NCBI RefSeq assembly: GCF_000739775.1
Contig: NZ_BBJH01000009.1
Location: 185,233-249,232, forward strand
Direction: 5' to 3'
From: Paraburkholderia heleia NBRC 101817
GTDB taxonomy: Bacteria > Pseudomonadota > Gammaproteobacteria > Burkholderiales > Burkholderiaceae
Length of the DNA stretch: 64,000 nt
In this document: positions 23,384 through 34,196 of the stretch, piece after piece
Layout of the letters: every line of letters starts with the position of its first letter
Position numbering within the stretch: position 1 is the stretch's first letter
Made by a program: the position numbers and the translations under genes
Notes under the pieces: model-generated
The model's database searches: none
Told to the model about the DNA's origin: nothing
What the model saw: only the letters and a program-made list of their open reading frames with translations

Positions 23384-24265
23384 ATGGTCCGACCGCTTCC
23401 CCCTTTGCAGGCGCTGCGCTCCCTCGAGGCCGCCGCACGGCGGCGCAGTTTCAGCCGCGCTGCGGAAGAATTACATTTGACGCACAGCGCCGTGAGCCAT
23501 CACCTGCGCGCGCTCGAAACGGAACTGGGCGTCGAGCTGTTCCGCCGCGCGGGCAGCCGGATGATCCCCACGGCGGCGGGTGCACAGCTGGCCGAGCGCG
23601 TGCGCCGCAGTCTCGACGACCTGCGCGACGCGCTCGACGCCACGCGCCCCGGCGTGAGCGGCGTCACGCGGCTGGAACTGAGCGTGATGTCCGATTTCGC
23701 GTCTGTCTGGCTGATTCCGCGTCTTGGCGACTTCTACGACCGCCATCCCATGGTCGATCTCTCGTTGCGCATGCACGCCGACGTGACGCCGCCCGATCCC
23801 TATCCCTTCGACATCGGCATCTGGCATCGGCGGGTCGAGGAACCCGGCTTCCAGATCCGCAAGCTGCTGGACGACCAGGTCGTCGCGGTGTGCAGTCCGG
23901 CCCTGCTCGCACGCCATGCCGACTTTCGCTTGGAAGATCTCGCGAGCCTGCCGCTCCTGCGTTTTTCGCGCCGTTCGTGGCGCGACTTCTTCGAAGCCGC
24001 GGGCGTGGCCGGCGACGAGCCGCAGCGAGGACCGGTGTTCGACGACGCGGGCCTGCTGCTGCAGGCGACGGTGGCCGGTCAGGGGGTGGCGACGGCACGC
24101 CTGCAGCTCGCCCGCGGATTCATCGAGCGCGGCGAGCTGGTGCAGTTGGGGCAGGTCCGCATTCCGGCTTCGCTCGATTATTACTTCACATGGCGCGAGG
24201 GGCATCCGCGCGAGGCGGCGATCCAGCAGTTCTATCGATGGTTAAAGGCGCAATTGGCCGATTGA
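23384..24265 (+). CDS. LysR-family regulator, GcvA-like
   Basis: This 293-residue regulator has the winged helix-turn-helix at about residues 5-65 (LPPLQALRSLEAAARRRSFSRAAEELHLTHSAVSHHLRALE), in the form typical of the GcvA/AmpR branch, and a two-subdomain effector-binding region. A TAGAAT -10-like element lies close to the start. The 106-base gap to the divergent MFS gene suggests that it controls that transporter. No ligand can be inferred. Confidence 0.88.
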   Translation: MVRPLPPLQALRSLEAAARRRSFSRAAEELHLTHSAVSHHLRALETELGVELFRRAGSRMIPTAAGAQLAERVRRSLDDLRDALDATRPGVSGVTRLELSVMSDFASVWLIPRLGDFYDRHPMVDLSLRMHADVTPPDPYPFDIGIWHRRVEEPGFQIRKLLDDQVVAVCSPALLARHADFRLEDLASLPLLRFSRRSWRDFFEAAGVAGDEPQRGPVFDDAGLLLQATVAGQGVATARLQLARGFIERGELVQLGQVRIPASLDYYFTWREGHPREAAIQQFYRWLKAQLAD

Positions 24266-24747
24266 TGCAGGCCTCGGGTATTGCGCAATGGGTATTCGGG
24301 TTAGCCGCCGACCGTATTGTCAACGCTGCTTGTGTGATGCGCGTTGCTGTTTGAATAAAGCGGCTCAATCCCGCTCTGGATTACGCGATTAGTCATTGTA
24401 TTCATATCGCATGCACCAAAGCGGATCATGGCTGAAGGCGTTGCACCGGACGTTTAAGAACGGCAATGAAATGCCGGTGAATGGACCGTAAAACGGGCTT
24501 GTGAAGCTATTCAATTGCCCTCTTGCACGATGGCTTCACGATTTGGACAATCATCTGTATTCGTCTGCGGAAAGCGGCAGAAAGTGTGGCGTGGAATCAC
24601 GGATTGGGCACGCTTCGTGTCAAGAATGAAATAGTTGCGGTATTGTTACTCCCCATCGCCGCCTGGCGCGTGAATGTTTTGTAGTCAATGGTGTAGTTAA
24701 CGGCCCATTCCTGGGCCAGCAATAAGACTGACAACAGGAGAAACTGC
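24266..24747. other. intergenic region
   Basis: This 480-base stretch is lower in GC than its neighbours. No frame with a ribosome binding site, no strong hairpin and no repeat was seen. It presumably holds the promoter of the BON-domain gene. Confidence 0.5.
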
Positions 24748-25146
24748 ATGAAGGCTATTCAGATGTTCAAGCTTGCCGCAGCCACGGCACTCGTGGCGGC
24801 CTCGTTCCAGGTCTACGCGCAGGACGCGTCGGCCCCGGCGGCCGCAGCCGCCCCGACCAGCGGACCGACGGCCACCGCCCAGCACAATGTCAATCAATCG
24901 AAGGCAGCGCTGCGTCAGGCACGCGCAGCGAACCGTGCGCTCGGCCGCAAGGTCCGTGCGGCCCTCGCGCGTGACAAGAACGTGAGCGTCTCCAACATCA
25001 CCGTGCGCGCGAAAGACGGCGCCGTCACGCTGCAAGGCACCGTGCCCGATTCGTCGCAGATCCAGCGCGCCGGCGATGTCGCCAAGGGCGTTGAAGGCGT
25101 GACGTCGGTGCGCAACGCGCTGACCATCCGTCCGGTTGGGACCTGA
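24748..25146 (+). CDS. periplasmic BON-domain protein
   Basis: This 132-residue protein has a Sec signal peptide (cut after QVYA at residue 24), an Ala/Pro/Thr-rich linker, and one BON domain (about residues 65-130: KVRAALARDKNVSVSNITVRAKDGAVTLQGTVPDSSQIQRA). BON domains bind phospholipid in the periplasm (OsmY, DolP). The ribosome binding site ACAGGAG is strong. It is monocistronic with a clear terminator, in line with a stress-type envelope protein. Confidence 0.88.
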   Translation: MKAIQMFKLAAATALVAASFQVYAQDASAPAAAAAPTSGPTATAQHNVNQSKAALRQARAANRALGRKVRAALARDKNVSVSNITVRAKDGAVTLQGTVPDSSQIQRAGDVAKGVEGVTSVRNALTIRPVGT

Positions 25147-25225
25147 GCAGCGGCTGGCCGGCGCGCGCCTACCGCCCTTCGAGGTGCGGGCGGCGACGCC
25201 GGAGCGGAGGTCTTGCTTCCTGAAG

Positions 25226-25270
25226 GCCGCACATGCCGTCCCGTTCGTGGGCTGCATGCGCGGCTTTTTT
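25226..25270 (+). terminator. terminator of the BON-domain gene
   Basis: GCCGC-A-CATGC (25226-25236) pairs with GCATG-C-GCGGC (25254-25264), followed by TTTTTT. Confidence 0.8.
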
Positions 25271-25317
25271 CTTGCCTGGCGAAACTGGGAAGCGTTATGC
25301 CGTCAAGCGCATTGCGC

Positions 25318-26247
25318 TCACGACTCGACGTAATGCATTTCCGGCGATTCGCCCATCAGCAGCGGGCGATTGGCGTCGGCGGCCGCGCGCAGATAATCCC
25401 AGAGCGACGTGATGCGCCGCAGCTTGCGCAGGTCCTCGCGGCTGCACAGCCAGAAGCGCCGCGTCACCATGACTTCGTCGGGCAGGATCGGCACGAGACG
25501 CGGGTCCGGTTCGGCCATGAAGCAAGGCAGAATCGCGAGCGCGCTGCCCTGCAGCGCAGCATGGTATTGCGCGATCACGCTGGTGCTGCACAGGTTCGCG
25601 GTCACGTTCGGCGCCGTGCGTTCGAGGTAGAGCAGCTCGTGGCTGAAAGCCAGATCGGCGACATAGCTGATGAAGGCGTGATTGCGCAAGTCGGCGACCG
25701 TGCGTATGCGTGCGTGGCGCTCGAGATACGCCGGCGCGCCGTACAGGCGCAAGCGGTAGTCGCATAGCTTCGTATAGACGTACTGTCCGCGCTCGGGGCG
25801 CTCCAGCATGATCGCGAGGTCGGCCTCGCGCTTCGAAAGGCTCACGAAGTGCGGCACCGGCAGGAGGTCGATCGAGATATCGGGATGCTGGCCCGTGAAG
25901 CGCGCCAATTGCGGTGCAAGAAAGAAGCAGCCGAAGCCCTCCGTCGAACCCACGCGCACATGGCCCGAGAGGGACTGCGCGCCGATCGCGAACTGCTCGC
26001 TCGCCGATTGCACCGTGGTCTCCACGGCATCCGCGTAAGCCAGCAGGCGCTGGCCTTCGGCCGTCAGCACGAAGCCGCCCGAGCGTGATTTGTCGAACAG
26101 GACGGTGCCGAGCGCTGCCTCCAGCTCGCGCACCCGGCGCGCAACCGTGGTGTGGTCGACGCCCAGGCGTTTCGCTGCGCCGCTCGCGCGCTGCGTGCGA
26201 GCGACTTCGAGGAAGTAGCGCAGATCGTCCCAGTTCAGTGTCTCCAT
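25318..26247 (-). CDS. LysR-family regulator divergent from mmsAB
   Basis: This 309-residue regulator begins METLNWDDLRYFLEVARTQRASGAAKRLGVDHTTVARRVRELE, the helix-turn-helix form of the branch that often sits beside methylmalonate-semialdehyde dehydrogenase genes. An in-frame ATG 8 codons upstream is possible but less like the family. The effector domain has the usual two lobes. It lies 354 bases from mmsA on the opposite strand and probably activates mmsAB in response to a valine catabolite; this is an inference from context. Confidence 0.88.
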   Translation of the reverse strand: METLNWDDLRYFLEVARTQRASGAAKRLGVDHTTVARRVRELEAALGTVLFDKSRSGGFVLTAEGQRLLAYADAVETTVQSASEQFAIGAQSLSGHVRVGSTEGFGCFFLAPQLARFTGQHPDISIDLLPVPHFVSLSKREADLAIMLERPERGQYVYTKLCDYRLRLYGAPAYLERHARIRTVADLRNHAFISYVADLAFSHELLYLERTAPNVTANLCSTSVIAQYHAALQGSALAILPCFMAEPDPRLVPILPDEVMVTRRFWLCSREDLRKLRRITSLWDYLRAAADANRPLLMGESPEMHYVES

Positions 26248-26304
26248 GTTGCTCGTTGTGTTTTTTTGCATATCGGATGGGCTTTTTCATCTCTATGCCG
26301 TGGA

Positions 26305-26322
26305 TATTCGAATAACTATACT
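26305..26322 (+). promoter_or_regulatory. dyad and -10 element upstream of mmsA
   Basis: The palindrome TATTCGAATA (26305-26314) is followed at once by TATACT (26317-26322), a near-consensus -10. If used, it gives mmsA a leader of about 270 bases. A closer promoter cannot be excluded. Confidence 0.4.
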
Positions 26323-26601
26323 CGTTCACGAATGCGGCGGAAACAGACACGGCCGCACGACAACAAGGATGGAGACAGACGATGCAAATGCAGTCGTTCC
26401 CCGTGCGGGCCCCGGCGCACCCGTATTCAGCAGGACTCTCCTTTACCTCGCCCAGCTCCACTCTCAGCCCGCTCGACATGACTGCACGCGTTGGCAGACA
26501 GTGCTCGCGCGCGTGCTGCGACTGAAGTTTTCGCCGACTCCGCAATTTTCGCCATATCCGGCCATGGCCGGCCCGTTCGAATCCATCAGGGAGAGTTCAC
26601 A

Positions 26602-28128
<1,527 letters not shown>

Positions 28129-28178
28129 TGCACGCCCGACATCAGCACGGAGTACTGAACAACAAGGGAGAAAGGCTC

Positions 28179-29069
28179 ATGAAAATCGGATTTGTCGGGC
28201 TGGGCCACATGGGCGCGCCGATGGCGCTCAATCTGCTCAAGGCGGGTCATACGGTGGCGGTGTTCGACTTGAGCGCGAGCGCGATGCAAACGCTTGCCGA
28301 GGCCGGCGCGCAGAAGGCCGCATCGGCGAAGGCGGCGGCAAGCGGGGCGGAGTGTGTCATCACGATGCTGCCGGCGGCGGCGCACGTGCGCAGTGTGCTC
28401 ACCGCGCAAGACGGCGTGCTGGCGGGCATCGCGAAGGGCGTGACGATCATCGATTCGAGCACGATCGACCCCGCGAGCGTCAAGGAGTTCGCGAAGCTGG
28501 CCGAGGCGCAGGGGAACGCGTTCGTCGATGCGCCGGTGTCGGGCGGCACGGGCGGCGCGGCGGCGGGCACGCTCACCTTCATGGTGGGCGGCAGCGCTGC
28601 GCACTACGAGAGCGTGAAGCCGGTGCTCTCGGGCATGGGCAAGAACATCGTCCATTGCGGCGAGACGGGCACGGGGCAGGTGGCGAAGATCTGCAACAAC
28701 CTCGTGCTGGGCATCACGATGGCCGGCGTGGCCGAAGCGATGGCGCTGGGCGAGGCGCTCGGCATCGACCCGAAAGTGCTGGGCGGCATCATGAACACGT
28801 CCACGGGCCGTTGCTGGAGTTCGGATACGTACAACCCGTATCCGGGCGTGATCGAGACGGCGCCTGCTTCACGCGGCTACACGGGCGGCTTCGGCACGGA
28901 CCTCATGCTCAAGGATCTGGGGCTCGCGACCGACGCCGCCAAAGGCGTGCATCAGCCCGCGTACATGGGGGCGCTCGCGCAGCAGCTCTATCAGGCGATG
29001 AGCAGCCACGGCGACGGCAAGCTCGACTTCTCTGCGATCATCAAGCTGTATCGCGCCGGGAAAGGTTGA
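28179..29069 (+). CDS. mmsB: 3-hydroxyisobutyrate dehydrogenase
   Basis: This 296-residue NAD-dependent enzyme turns 3-hydroxyisobutyrate into methylmalonate semialdehyde, the substrate of MmsA. The Rossmann motif GFVGLGHMGAPMALNL starts at residue 4, the substrate loop DAPVSGGTGGA lies near 120, and the GQVAKICNN helix carries the catalytic Lys of the family. The ATG at 28179 has AAGGGAGAAAGG before it. It is the last gene of the mmsAB operon, and a terminator follows within 30 bases. Confidence 0.93.
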   Translation: MKIGFVGLGHMGAPMALNLLKAGHTVAVFDLSASAMQTLAEAGAQKAASAKAAASGAECVITMLPAAAHVRSVLTAQDGVLAGIAKGVTIIDSSTIDPASVKEFAKLAEAQGNAFVDAPVSGGTGGAAAGTLTFMVGGSAAHYESVKPVLSGMGKNIVHCGETGTGQVAKICNNLVLGITMAGVAEAMALGEALGIDPKVLGGIMNTSTGRCWSSDTYNPYPGVIETAPASRGYTGGFGTDLMLKDLGLATDAAKGVHQPAYMGALAQQLYQAMSSHGDGKLDFSAIIKLYRAGKG

Positions 29070-29094
29070 GGCGCGTAGTGCCGAGTCGCGAAAG

Positions 29095-29119
29095 GCGCGC
29101 TGTGAAGCGCGCTTTTTTT
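29095..29119 (+). terminator. terminator of mmsAB
   Basis: GCGCGC (29095-29100) pairs with GCGCGC (29107-29112), followed by seven T. It separates mmsB from the convergent squalene synthase gene. Confidence 0.75.
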
Positions 29120-29131
29120 CGGCCGTATGTT

Positions 29132-30187
29132 TCAGGCCTTGATACGAGCCTCGACGCGCGCGAAGAGCCGCCTGAACCAGACGCCGAGCAGCGCATCGGA
29201 AGGCGCGAGCGCGGTGGAGCAGGCAAGAATGCGATAGACATCGTTGCGCGTGACCTTCGAGGTCTTCGCGGGATCGAGCCAGTCGTCATTGCCGACAAGG
29301 CGTTCGAGCGTTTCGAGGCCGATGAGAATGGGCCACAGGCAGGCAAGCCGCAGGCGCACCGAAAGGCGCGGCAGCGCGAACGTATAGTCGATGGCCGCGC
29401 GGAAATGATCGAGCGCGACGCGCACGAGTTCGAGCATGATCGGCCGTGCGCGCACCGAGGCGCCGGGCTGCAGCAGGTCCTGCGCGGTGAGCCCCGCCTG
29501 GACCAGCATCGAAGCGGGCAGATAGCAGCGGCCAATGCGCAGATCCTTGCCGCAGTCCCGCAGGACGTTCACCATCTGCAAGGCCTTGCCGAAGCGGATG
29601 CCGCGCGTGTACATGGTGTGTTCCAGCGAGGGCGCGAGCGTGCCCGGCAAGTGCATGCAGGTCATCTTCGTCCAGAATTCGCCTACGCAGCCCGCCACGA
29701 GATACGTGTAGCGGTCGAGTTCGTCCCACGTTTTGAGTGCGGCCACCTGGCCCGAGCGCTCGTCGGGGAACGTGCGTAGATCGAACTCCATGCCTTCGGT
29801 GAGCGTCGTGACGATCTCGCGCACGGCCTTGCGGTCGGCGTCGCCGAGTTGCGTGAGCACGTCGAGCGCGCCGCCCAGCGATTCGAGCAGCAGCTTCTCG
29901 TCCGATTGCGTTTGCTGGCCCGCAACCTCGCCTGCCAGATCGGCGAGCAGGGAGTCGTGGTTCGTCGCGCCATTCACGCGCTCGCGCAGCGCGAGCAGCA
30001 GGGCGAGCCGCCGTCCGGGCGGGATCAGCGCGGTGTCGGCAATGGTGTCGGCGGCGCGCGCGAGCAGATAGGCTTCGCCTACGGGGTCGCGCATGCCGGC
30101 GGGCAGCACGCGCATCGTGAGGTAGAACGAACGGGAAACGCCTTTGAGCAACGGGCCCAACAGGAAGGCCCGGGTAGAATTCTGCAT
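29132..30187 (-). CDS. squalene/phytoene synthase family protein
   Basis: This 351-residue enzyme condenses two farnesyl diphosphates. The first Asp motif is DTIAD (Asp47-Asp51), the form used by eukaryote-type squalene synthases (DTVED), rather than the DDIVD of many bacterial HpnC/HpnD proteins. The second motif is VLRDCGKDLRIGRCYLP, and YLVAGCVGEFW corresponds to the YVAG segment. The length and motifs favour a one-enzyme squalene synthase that feeds hopanoid synthesis, but no cyclase is in the window. It is convergent to mmsB and has its own promoter. Confidence 0.85.
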   Translation of the reverse strand: MQNSTRAFLLGPLLKGVSRSFYLTMRVLPAGMRDPVGEAYLLARAADTIADTALIPPGRRLALLLALRERVNGATNHDSLLADLAGEVAGQQTQSDEKLLLESLGGALDVLTQLGDADRKAVREIVTTLTEGMEFDLRTFPDERSGQVAALKTWDELDRYTYLVAGCVGEFWTKMTCMHLPGTLAPSLEHTMYTRGIRFGKALQMVNVLRDCGKDLRIGRCYLPASMLVQAGLTAQDLLQPGASVRARPIMLELVRVALDHFRAAIDYTFALPRLSVRLRLACLWPILIGLETLERLVGNDDWLDPAKTSKVTRNDVYRILACSTALAPSDALLGVWFRRLFARVEARIKA

Positions 30188-30620
30188 GTCGGATAGGGGC
30201 AGCGGGGACGGATCGGACGCAGCCGCATTGTATCGTGGACGAGGGAGACGAGGCCCGTTGAGACCCGAACGCGCGTTCTACGACCTCCAGATGCGTTTCG
30301 CGCACAGGGCGGCGCGCCTGGCGGAGAGGCCGCTCGCGGTACAGGCGAGCGTCGAGGTGTTTGCCGATAGAAAGCGAACGTAACCGGTACGGTTACCAAA
30401 CATTATTCAAGGCAACTGGGACATCGTGCAGGTGAGGGGAGATTGAAAGCCGCTGCACGCACTCAGCGTATTGGCCTGGCGCGCAAGTGGATGCGTGCGA
30501 AACGACCGAACGCGGCCCCTGCGCAATATTGATGAAAGTAATCCCTGTAATGCGGGGGTAACGCCGCAACGCGCCCGGCGCACTAGACTCCGCCGATGCT
30601 TTTGTAACGGAGCGCCGCTC
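30188..30620. other. intergenic region with operator-like dyad
   Basis: The dyad GTAACC-GGTAC-GGTTAC (30380-30396) resembles a TetR-type operator. A 42-codon TTG frame at about 30258-30383 has no good ribosome binding site spacing and was not called. The squalene synthase promoter must lie here. Confidence 0.45.
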
Positions 30621-31019
30621 ATGCCCTCGTCCCCGGCTCTTGCCATTCATTCCCTGCGTGATTTCGAGCTGACTGCGGACGGCCAGTACCTGATGGTGAA
30701 CGGCAACCAGCCGGACAGCGTCGCGCTGCATTGTTCCGTGATGCATGAACTGCTCGCCGCGCTTTCCAATGCGATCGGCCGCTCCGAGCGTATCCGCCAC
30801 AAGACCGCAAGCGTGAAATTCACCATGCCTTGCGAGGCCTGGGAGATCGGCCGCGAGTCGGGCGACGTGCAGCATCTCGTGGTGAGTTTTCGTCTGCCCG
30901 GCGGCGCCGAATTGTCGTTCCGCCTGCAGCCTGCGCAAGCCGCGCACATGACCGAGGTGCTCTCGCTCGCAACGGGGCTCGCGAAGATGCGCCTCCCTGG
31001 CCGCGCGAGCATGCAATAG
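30621..31019 (+). CDS. hypothetical protein
   Basis: This 132-residue soluble protein has a GGAG ribosome binding site 8 bases before the ATG. The sequence alternates short strands and helices (HSLRDFELTADGQYLMVNGNQPDSVALHCSVMHELLAALSNAIG, then DVQHLVVSFRLPGGAELSFRLQPAQAAHMTEVLSLAT) without any motif I know. It has no signal peptide. It precedes the BamA-like gene by about 140 bases and could be co-transcribed with it. Confidence 0.65.
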   Translation: MPSSPALAIHSLRDFELTADGQYLMVNGNQPDSVALHCSVMHELLAALSNAIGRSERIRHKTASVKFTMPCEAWEIGRESGDVQHLVVSFRLPGGAELSFRLQPAQAAHMTEVLSLATGLAKMRLPGRASMQ

Positions 31020-31157
31020 GCGTGGCGCGCCGGCCTCGCTTGCGGCACTCGTTGTACACCCTGCATCCGTGGATGCCGGCCGCGCGCGTCTCGCGCCGGT
31101 AATGCCGCATTCGGCGCTTTCACGGCTCTATCGTTGGCTTCACATTCGACCTCCCGC

Positions 31158-33473
31158 ATGACGGCATCAACTACCACGGCGCGCTATGCACGCGCACTGA
31201 CTCTCGCCGGCTTCGGCATTGGCGTGACCGCTGCGGCGCACGCCACCGAGCCCTTCGTGGTCCAGGACATCCGCATCGACGGGCTTACGCGCATCGAGCC
31301 GGGCACCGTGTTCGCCTATTTGCCGATCAAGCAGGGCGAGACCTTCACCGACGACAAGGCCTCCGATGCCATTCGCGCGCTCTACGCCACGAGCCTCTTC
31401 AGCGACGTGCGCATTTCCACGCAAGGCCGCACAGTGGTCGTGCAGGTGCAGGAGCGGCCCGCCATCGGCACGATCGACTTCGCGGGCATCAAGGAATTCG
31501 ATAAGGATAACTTGACGAAGGCGCTCAAGTCGGTCGGACTTTCGCCGGGCCAGAGCTACGACAAGGCGCTCGTCGACAAGGCGGAGCAGGAACTCAAGCG
31601 CCAGTACCTCACGCGCGGCTACTACGCGGCCGAGGTCACGACTACGGTTACGCCGATCGACCGCAACCGCGTCGGGCTGCTGTTTTCGGTGGTCGAAGGG
31701 CCGAGCGCGAAGATCCGCCAGATCAATTTCATCGGCAACCACACCTTTAGCGAGCGCACGCTGCTCGATGAAATGCAGCTATCCACGCCGAACTGGTTCT
31801 CGTGGTACACGAAGAACGACCTGTATTCGAAGGAAAAGCTCACCGGCGACCTCGAGAACGTGCGCTCGTACTATCTCGACCGTGGCTATCTGGAGTTCAA
31901 TATCGATTCGACCCAGGTTTCGTTGTCGCCCGACAAGAAGGACATGTATCTGACGATCGGGATTCACGAGGGCGAGCCCTATACGATCTCGAGCGTGAAG
32001 ATGGCCGGTAATCTACTCGACCGCGAGACGGAGTTGAAGAAGCTCGTGGGCATCAAGCCGGGGCAGCGCTTCTCGGCGCAAAAGCTCAAGGACACGACCA
32101 AGGCGATTGTCGACAAGCTCGGCGAATACGGCTACGCCTTCGCGACCGTGAACGCGTTGCCGGAAATCGACCAGAAGGACCATACGGTCGCGCTCACGCT
32201 GCAGGTCGACCCGAGCCGCCGCGTGTACGTGCGCCGCGTGAACGTCACCGGCAACACACGCACCCGCGACGAAGTCGTGCGGCGCGAAATGCGCCAGCTC
32301 GAAAGCTCGTGGTTCGATTCGAACCGTCTCGCGCTTTCGAAGGATCGCATCAACCGCCTTGGCTACTTCACCGATGTGGAGGTGACCACGGTGCCGGTGG
32401 AAGGTACGCAGGACGAGGTGGACGTGAACGTGAACGTGACCGAGAAACCCACCGGCACGCTATCGCTGGGCCTCGGCTATGGGTCGGGCGAAGGGCCGAT
32501 CATCTCGGCGGGTATTTCGCAGGACAACGTGTTCGGCTCCGGCAACAGCCTCTCGCTGAACGTGAACACGGCCACGACATACCGCACGCTCTCGGTCACG
32601 CAGGTCGATCCGTATTTCACGGTGGACGGCATCAAGCGCATTACCGACGTCTACTACCGGACAACCGAGCCGCTTTACTACTCGAGCACGAACGACACGA
32701 GCTTTCGCATCATTTCGTATGGCGCGGACATGAAGTTCGGCATCCCGTTCTCCGAGACCGACATGGTGTATTTCGGCCTCGGCATCGAGCAGGACCGCCT
32801 CGACGTCGACTCCAGCACGCCGCAGACCTACATCGACTACGTCAACGAGTTCGGGCGCGTCTCGAACACCGTGCCGCTCACCGTGGGCTGGTCTCGCGAC
32901 AACCGCGACAGCGCGCTGGTGCCGAGCCGTGGCTACTATGCGCAGGCCAACGCCGAATACGGCACGCCGGCGGGCACGCAGTACTACAAGGGCGATGCGC
33001 AAATGCAGTATTACTACTCATTCGCGCGCGGCTTCGTGCTGGGGCTGAACTTTCAGGGCGGATACGGCAACGGTCTGGGCGGCAAGCCGTATCCGATCTT
33101 CAAGAACTACTATGCGGGCGGTATCGGTTCGGTGCGCGGCTATGAGTCGGGCTCGCTCGGACCGCGCGACACCACGACGAACGATCCGATTGGCGGCTCG
33201 AAGATGGTGGTGGGCAATATCGAGCTGACTTTCCCGTTGCCCGGCACGGGTTACGACCGGACGCTGCGCGTGTTCACGTTCGTGGACGGCGGCAACGTGT
33301 GGGGCACGGAAGGCAGCAGCACCGGGGCGAACGGCCTGCGTTACAGCTATGGCGCGGGGCTTGAATGGATCTCGCCGATCGGGCCGCTCAAGCTCGATCT
33401 GGGCTTCCCGATCGTGAAGCACGCGGGTGATCAGTATCAGAAGTTCCAGTTCCAGATTGGTACGTCGTTCTAG
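31158..33473 (+). CDS. BamA-like outer-membrane assembly protein (Omp85)
   Basis: This 771-residue protein has the BamA layout: signal peptide (about 1-29, ending AHA), five POTRA domains to about residue 430 and a 16-strand barrel. The loop-6 motif VRGY (659-662) and the C-terminal GTSF are present. It is outside the standard rseP-bamA-skp-lpxD cluster, so the genome probably has a second BamA; this one would be a paralog or a backup. The ATG at 31158 was chosen over a TTG at 31134; neither has a strong ribosome binding site. The T6SS island starts directly after it. Confidence 0.88.
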   Translation: MTASTTTARYARALTLAGFGIGVTAAAHATEPFVVQDIRIDGLTRIEPGTVFAYLPIKQGETFTDDKASDAIRALYATSLFSDVRISTQGRTVVVQVQERPAIGTIDFAGIKEFDKDNLTKALKSVGLSPGQSYDKALVDKAEQELKRQYLTRGYYAAEVTTTVTPIDRNRVGLLFSVVEGPSAKIRQINFIGNHTFSERTLLDEMQLSTPNWFSWYTKNDLYSKEKLTGDLENVRSYYLDRGYLEFNIDSTQVSLSPDKKDMYLTIGIHEGEPYTISSVKMAGNLLDRETELKKLVGIKPGQRFSAQKLKDTTKAIVDKLGEYGYAFATVNALPEIDQKDHTVALTLQVDPSRRVYVRRVNVTGNTRTRDEVVRREMRQLESSWFDSNRLALSKDRINRLGYFTDVEVTTVPVEGTQDEVDVNVNVTEKPTGTLSLGLGYGSGEGPIISAGISQDNVFGSGNSLSLNVNTATTYRTLSVTQVDPYFTVDGIKRITDVYYRTTEPLYYSSTNDTSFRIISYGADMKFGIPFSETDMVYFGLGIEQDRLDVDSSTPQTYIDYVNEFGRVSNTVPLTVGWSRDNRDSALVPSRGYYAQANAEYGTPAGTQYYKGDAQMQYYYSFARGFVLGLNFQGGYGNGLGGKPYPIFKNYYAGGIGSVRGYESGSLGPRDTTTNDPIGGSKMVVGNIELTFPLPGTGYDRTLRVFTFVDGGNVWGTEGSSTGANGLRYSYGAGLEWISPIGPLKLDLGFPIVKHAGDQYQKFQFQIGTSF

Positions 33474-33513
33474 ATTTTTTGTTGTTTGCGCAACCAGTAG
33501 AATCTATAGCGTG

Positions 33514-33669
33514 ATGACCGGCAGTGTCAATTACTCGATCATCGCTATCAATGCCGCAAACCTCCACTACCAGATGTACGACTGCAACGTCGGGTTCCAC
33601 TCAAGCAACGCCGTTGCCGCAGGCGCGATCAATAGCGTGACGGAGAACTACGACACAACGGCGAGCTAG
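33514..33669 (+). CDS. small hypothetical protein
   Basis: This 51-codon frame (MTGSVNYSIIAINAANLHYQ...) begins after a promoter-like TAGAATCTAT patch and has lower GC than the neighbours. The sequence is not low-complexity and contains normal codon variety, but there is no recognised family. It is followed at once by another small frame at 33681. Both may be relics at the edge of the island. Confidence 0.35.
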   Translation: MTGSVNYSIIAINAANLHYQMYDCNVGFHSSNAVAAGAINSVTENYDTTAS

Positions 33670-33680
33670 CGACGGAGCGC

Positions 33681-33860
33681 TTGCCGTGGATACCGCGCAA
33701 GCTGGCAGGTGCGCTCACTAGCGCGCTGATTGTCGGCGCTTCGATCGCGGCTTTCAGACAGGCGGAGAAGCTGTTCCCGTCGCTGGCGAGCCGTATCGGG
33801 GCCGAGGCGCGCAAACGCGTCACGGGCTCCGAGCCGCCGGATCATCATCACGAGCGCTGA
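33681..33860 (+). CDS. 59-residue protein with one hydrophobic helix
   Basis: A TTG codon preceded by GGAG opens a frame for LPWIPRKLAGALTSALIVGASIAAFRQAEK..., a basic start, one membrane-like helix, a charged tail and HHHER at the end. The reading frame then continues past its TGA to the decayed ORF at 33891 in the same register. It could be a small membrane protein or an N-terminal relic. No family was recognised. Confidence 0.4.
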   Translation: MPWIPRKLAGALTSALIVGASIAAFRQAEKLFPSLASRIGAEARKRVTGSEPPDHHHER

Positions 33861-33890
33861 CAGCCTGTGGCGCCTCGCGAACGCGCTCAC

Positions 33891-34196
33891 GTGTGCGGCC
33901 ATCGTCTGGTTCGTCGGCTTTCCGCACGCGCAGCCGGGGCGCCATATCCCGCTACACACAACCTCCTGCACGACGACCTGTTGCAGAGCCTCACCATGCT
34001 GGCAGCCAGCCACGCCGATGGGCGGCGGACAGACATCTAGCGGCTGCGCTGCCTGATGCGCTTCGCTGCACGCCCCGACGTAAACGAAACGCGACTCGAG
34101 ATGCGAGCGCTCCTTGATGAGATCGTCAGTCACCTGGAGGCGCAGAACTGGCTGTTTCCCGCACGCAATCCGCTCGAGCCGCCTGTGTGCCATTAG
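33891..34196 (+). pseudogene. decayed ORF with an internal TAG
   Basis: One frame reads HNLLHDDLLQSLTMLAASHADGRRTDI, then TAG (34038-34040), then RLRCLMRFAARPDVNETRLEMRALLDEIVSHLEAQ...EPPVCH. The two halves look like one helical domain broken by a CAG to TAG change. The second half has its own ATG at 34056. The parent family is unknown. It sits just before the vgrG promoter region. Confidence 0.45.

Noticed and set aside
30258..30383. 42-codon TTG frame LRPERAFYDLQ...
   Set aside because: The start codon is weak, the ribosome binding site is about 13 bases away, and the sequence matches nothing known to me.
33666..34193. 175-codon open frame on the - strand
   Set aside because: It has no ribosome binding site and no domain, and it lies opposite the decayed + strand frames. 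A real gene cannot be fully excluded.
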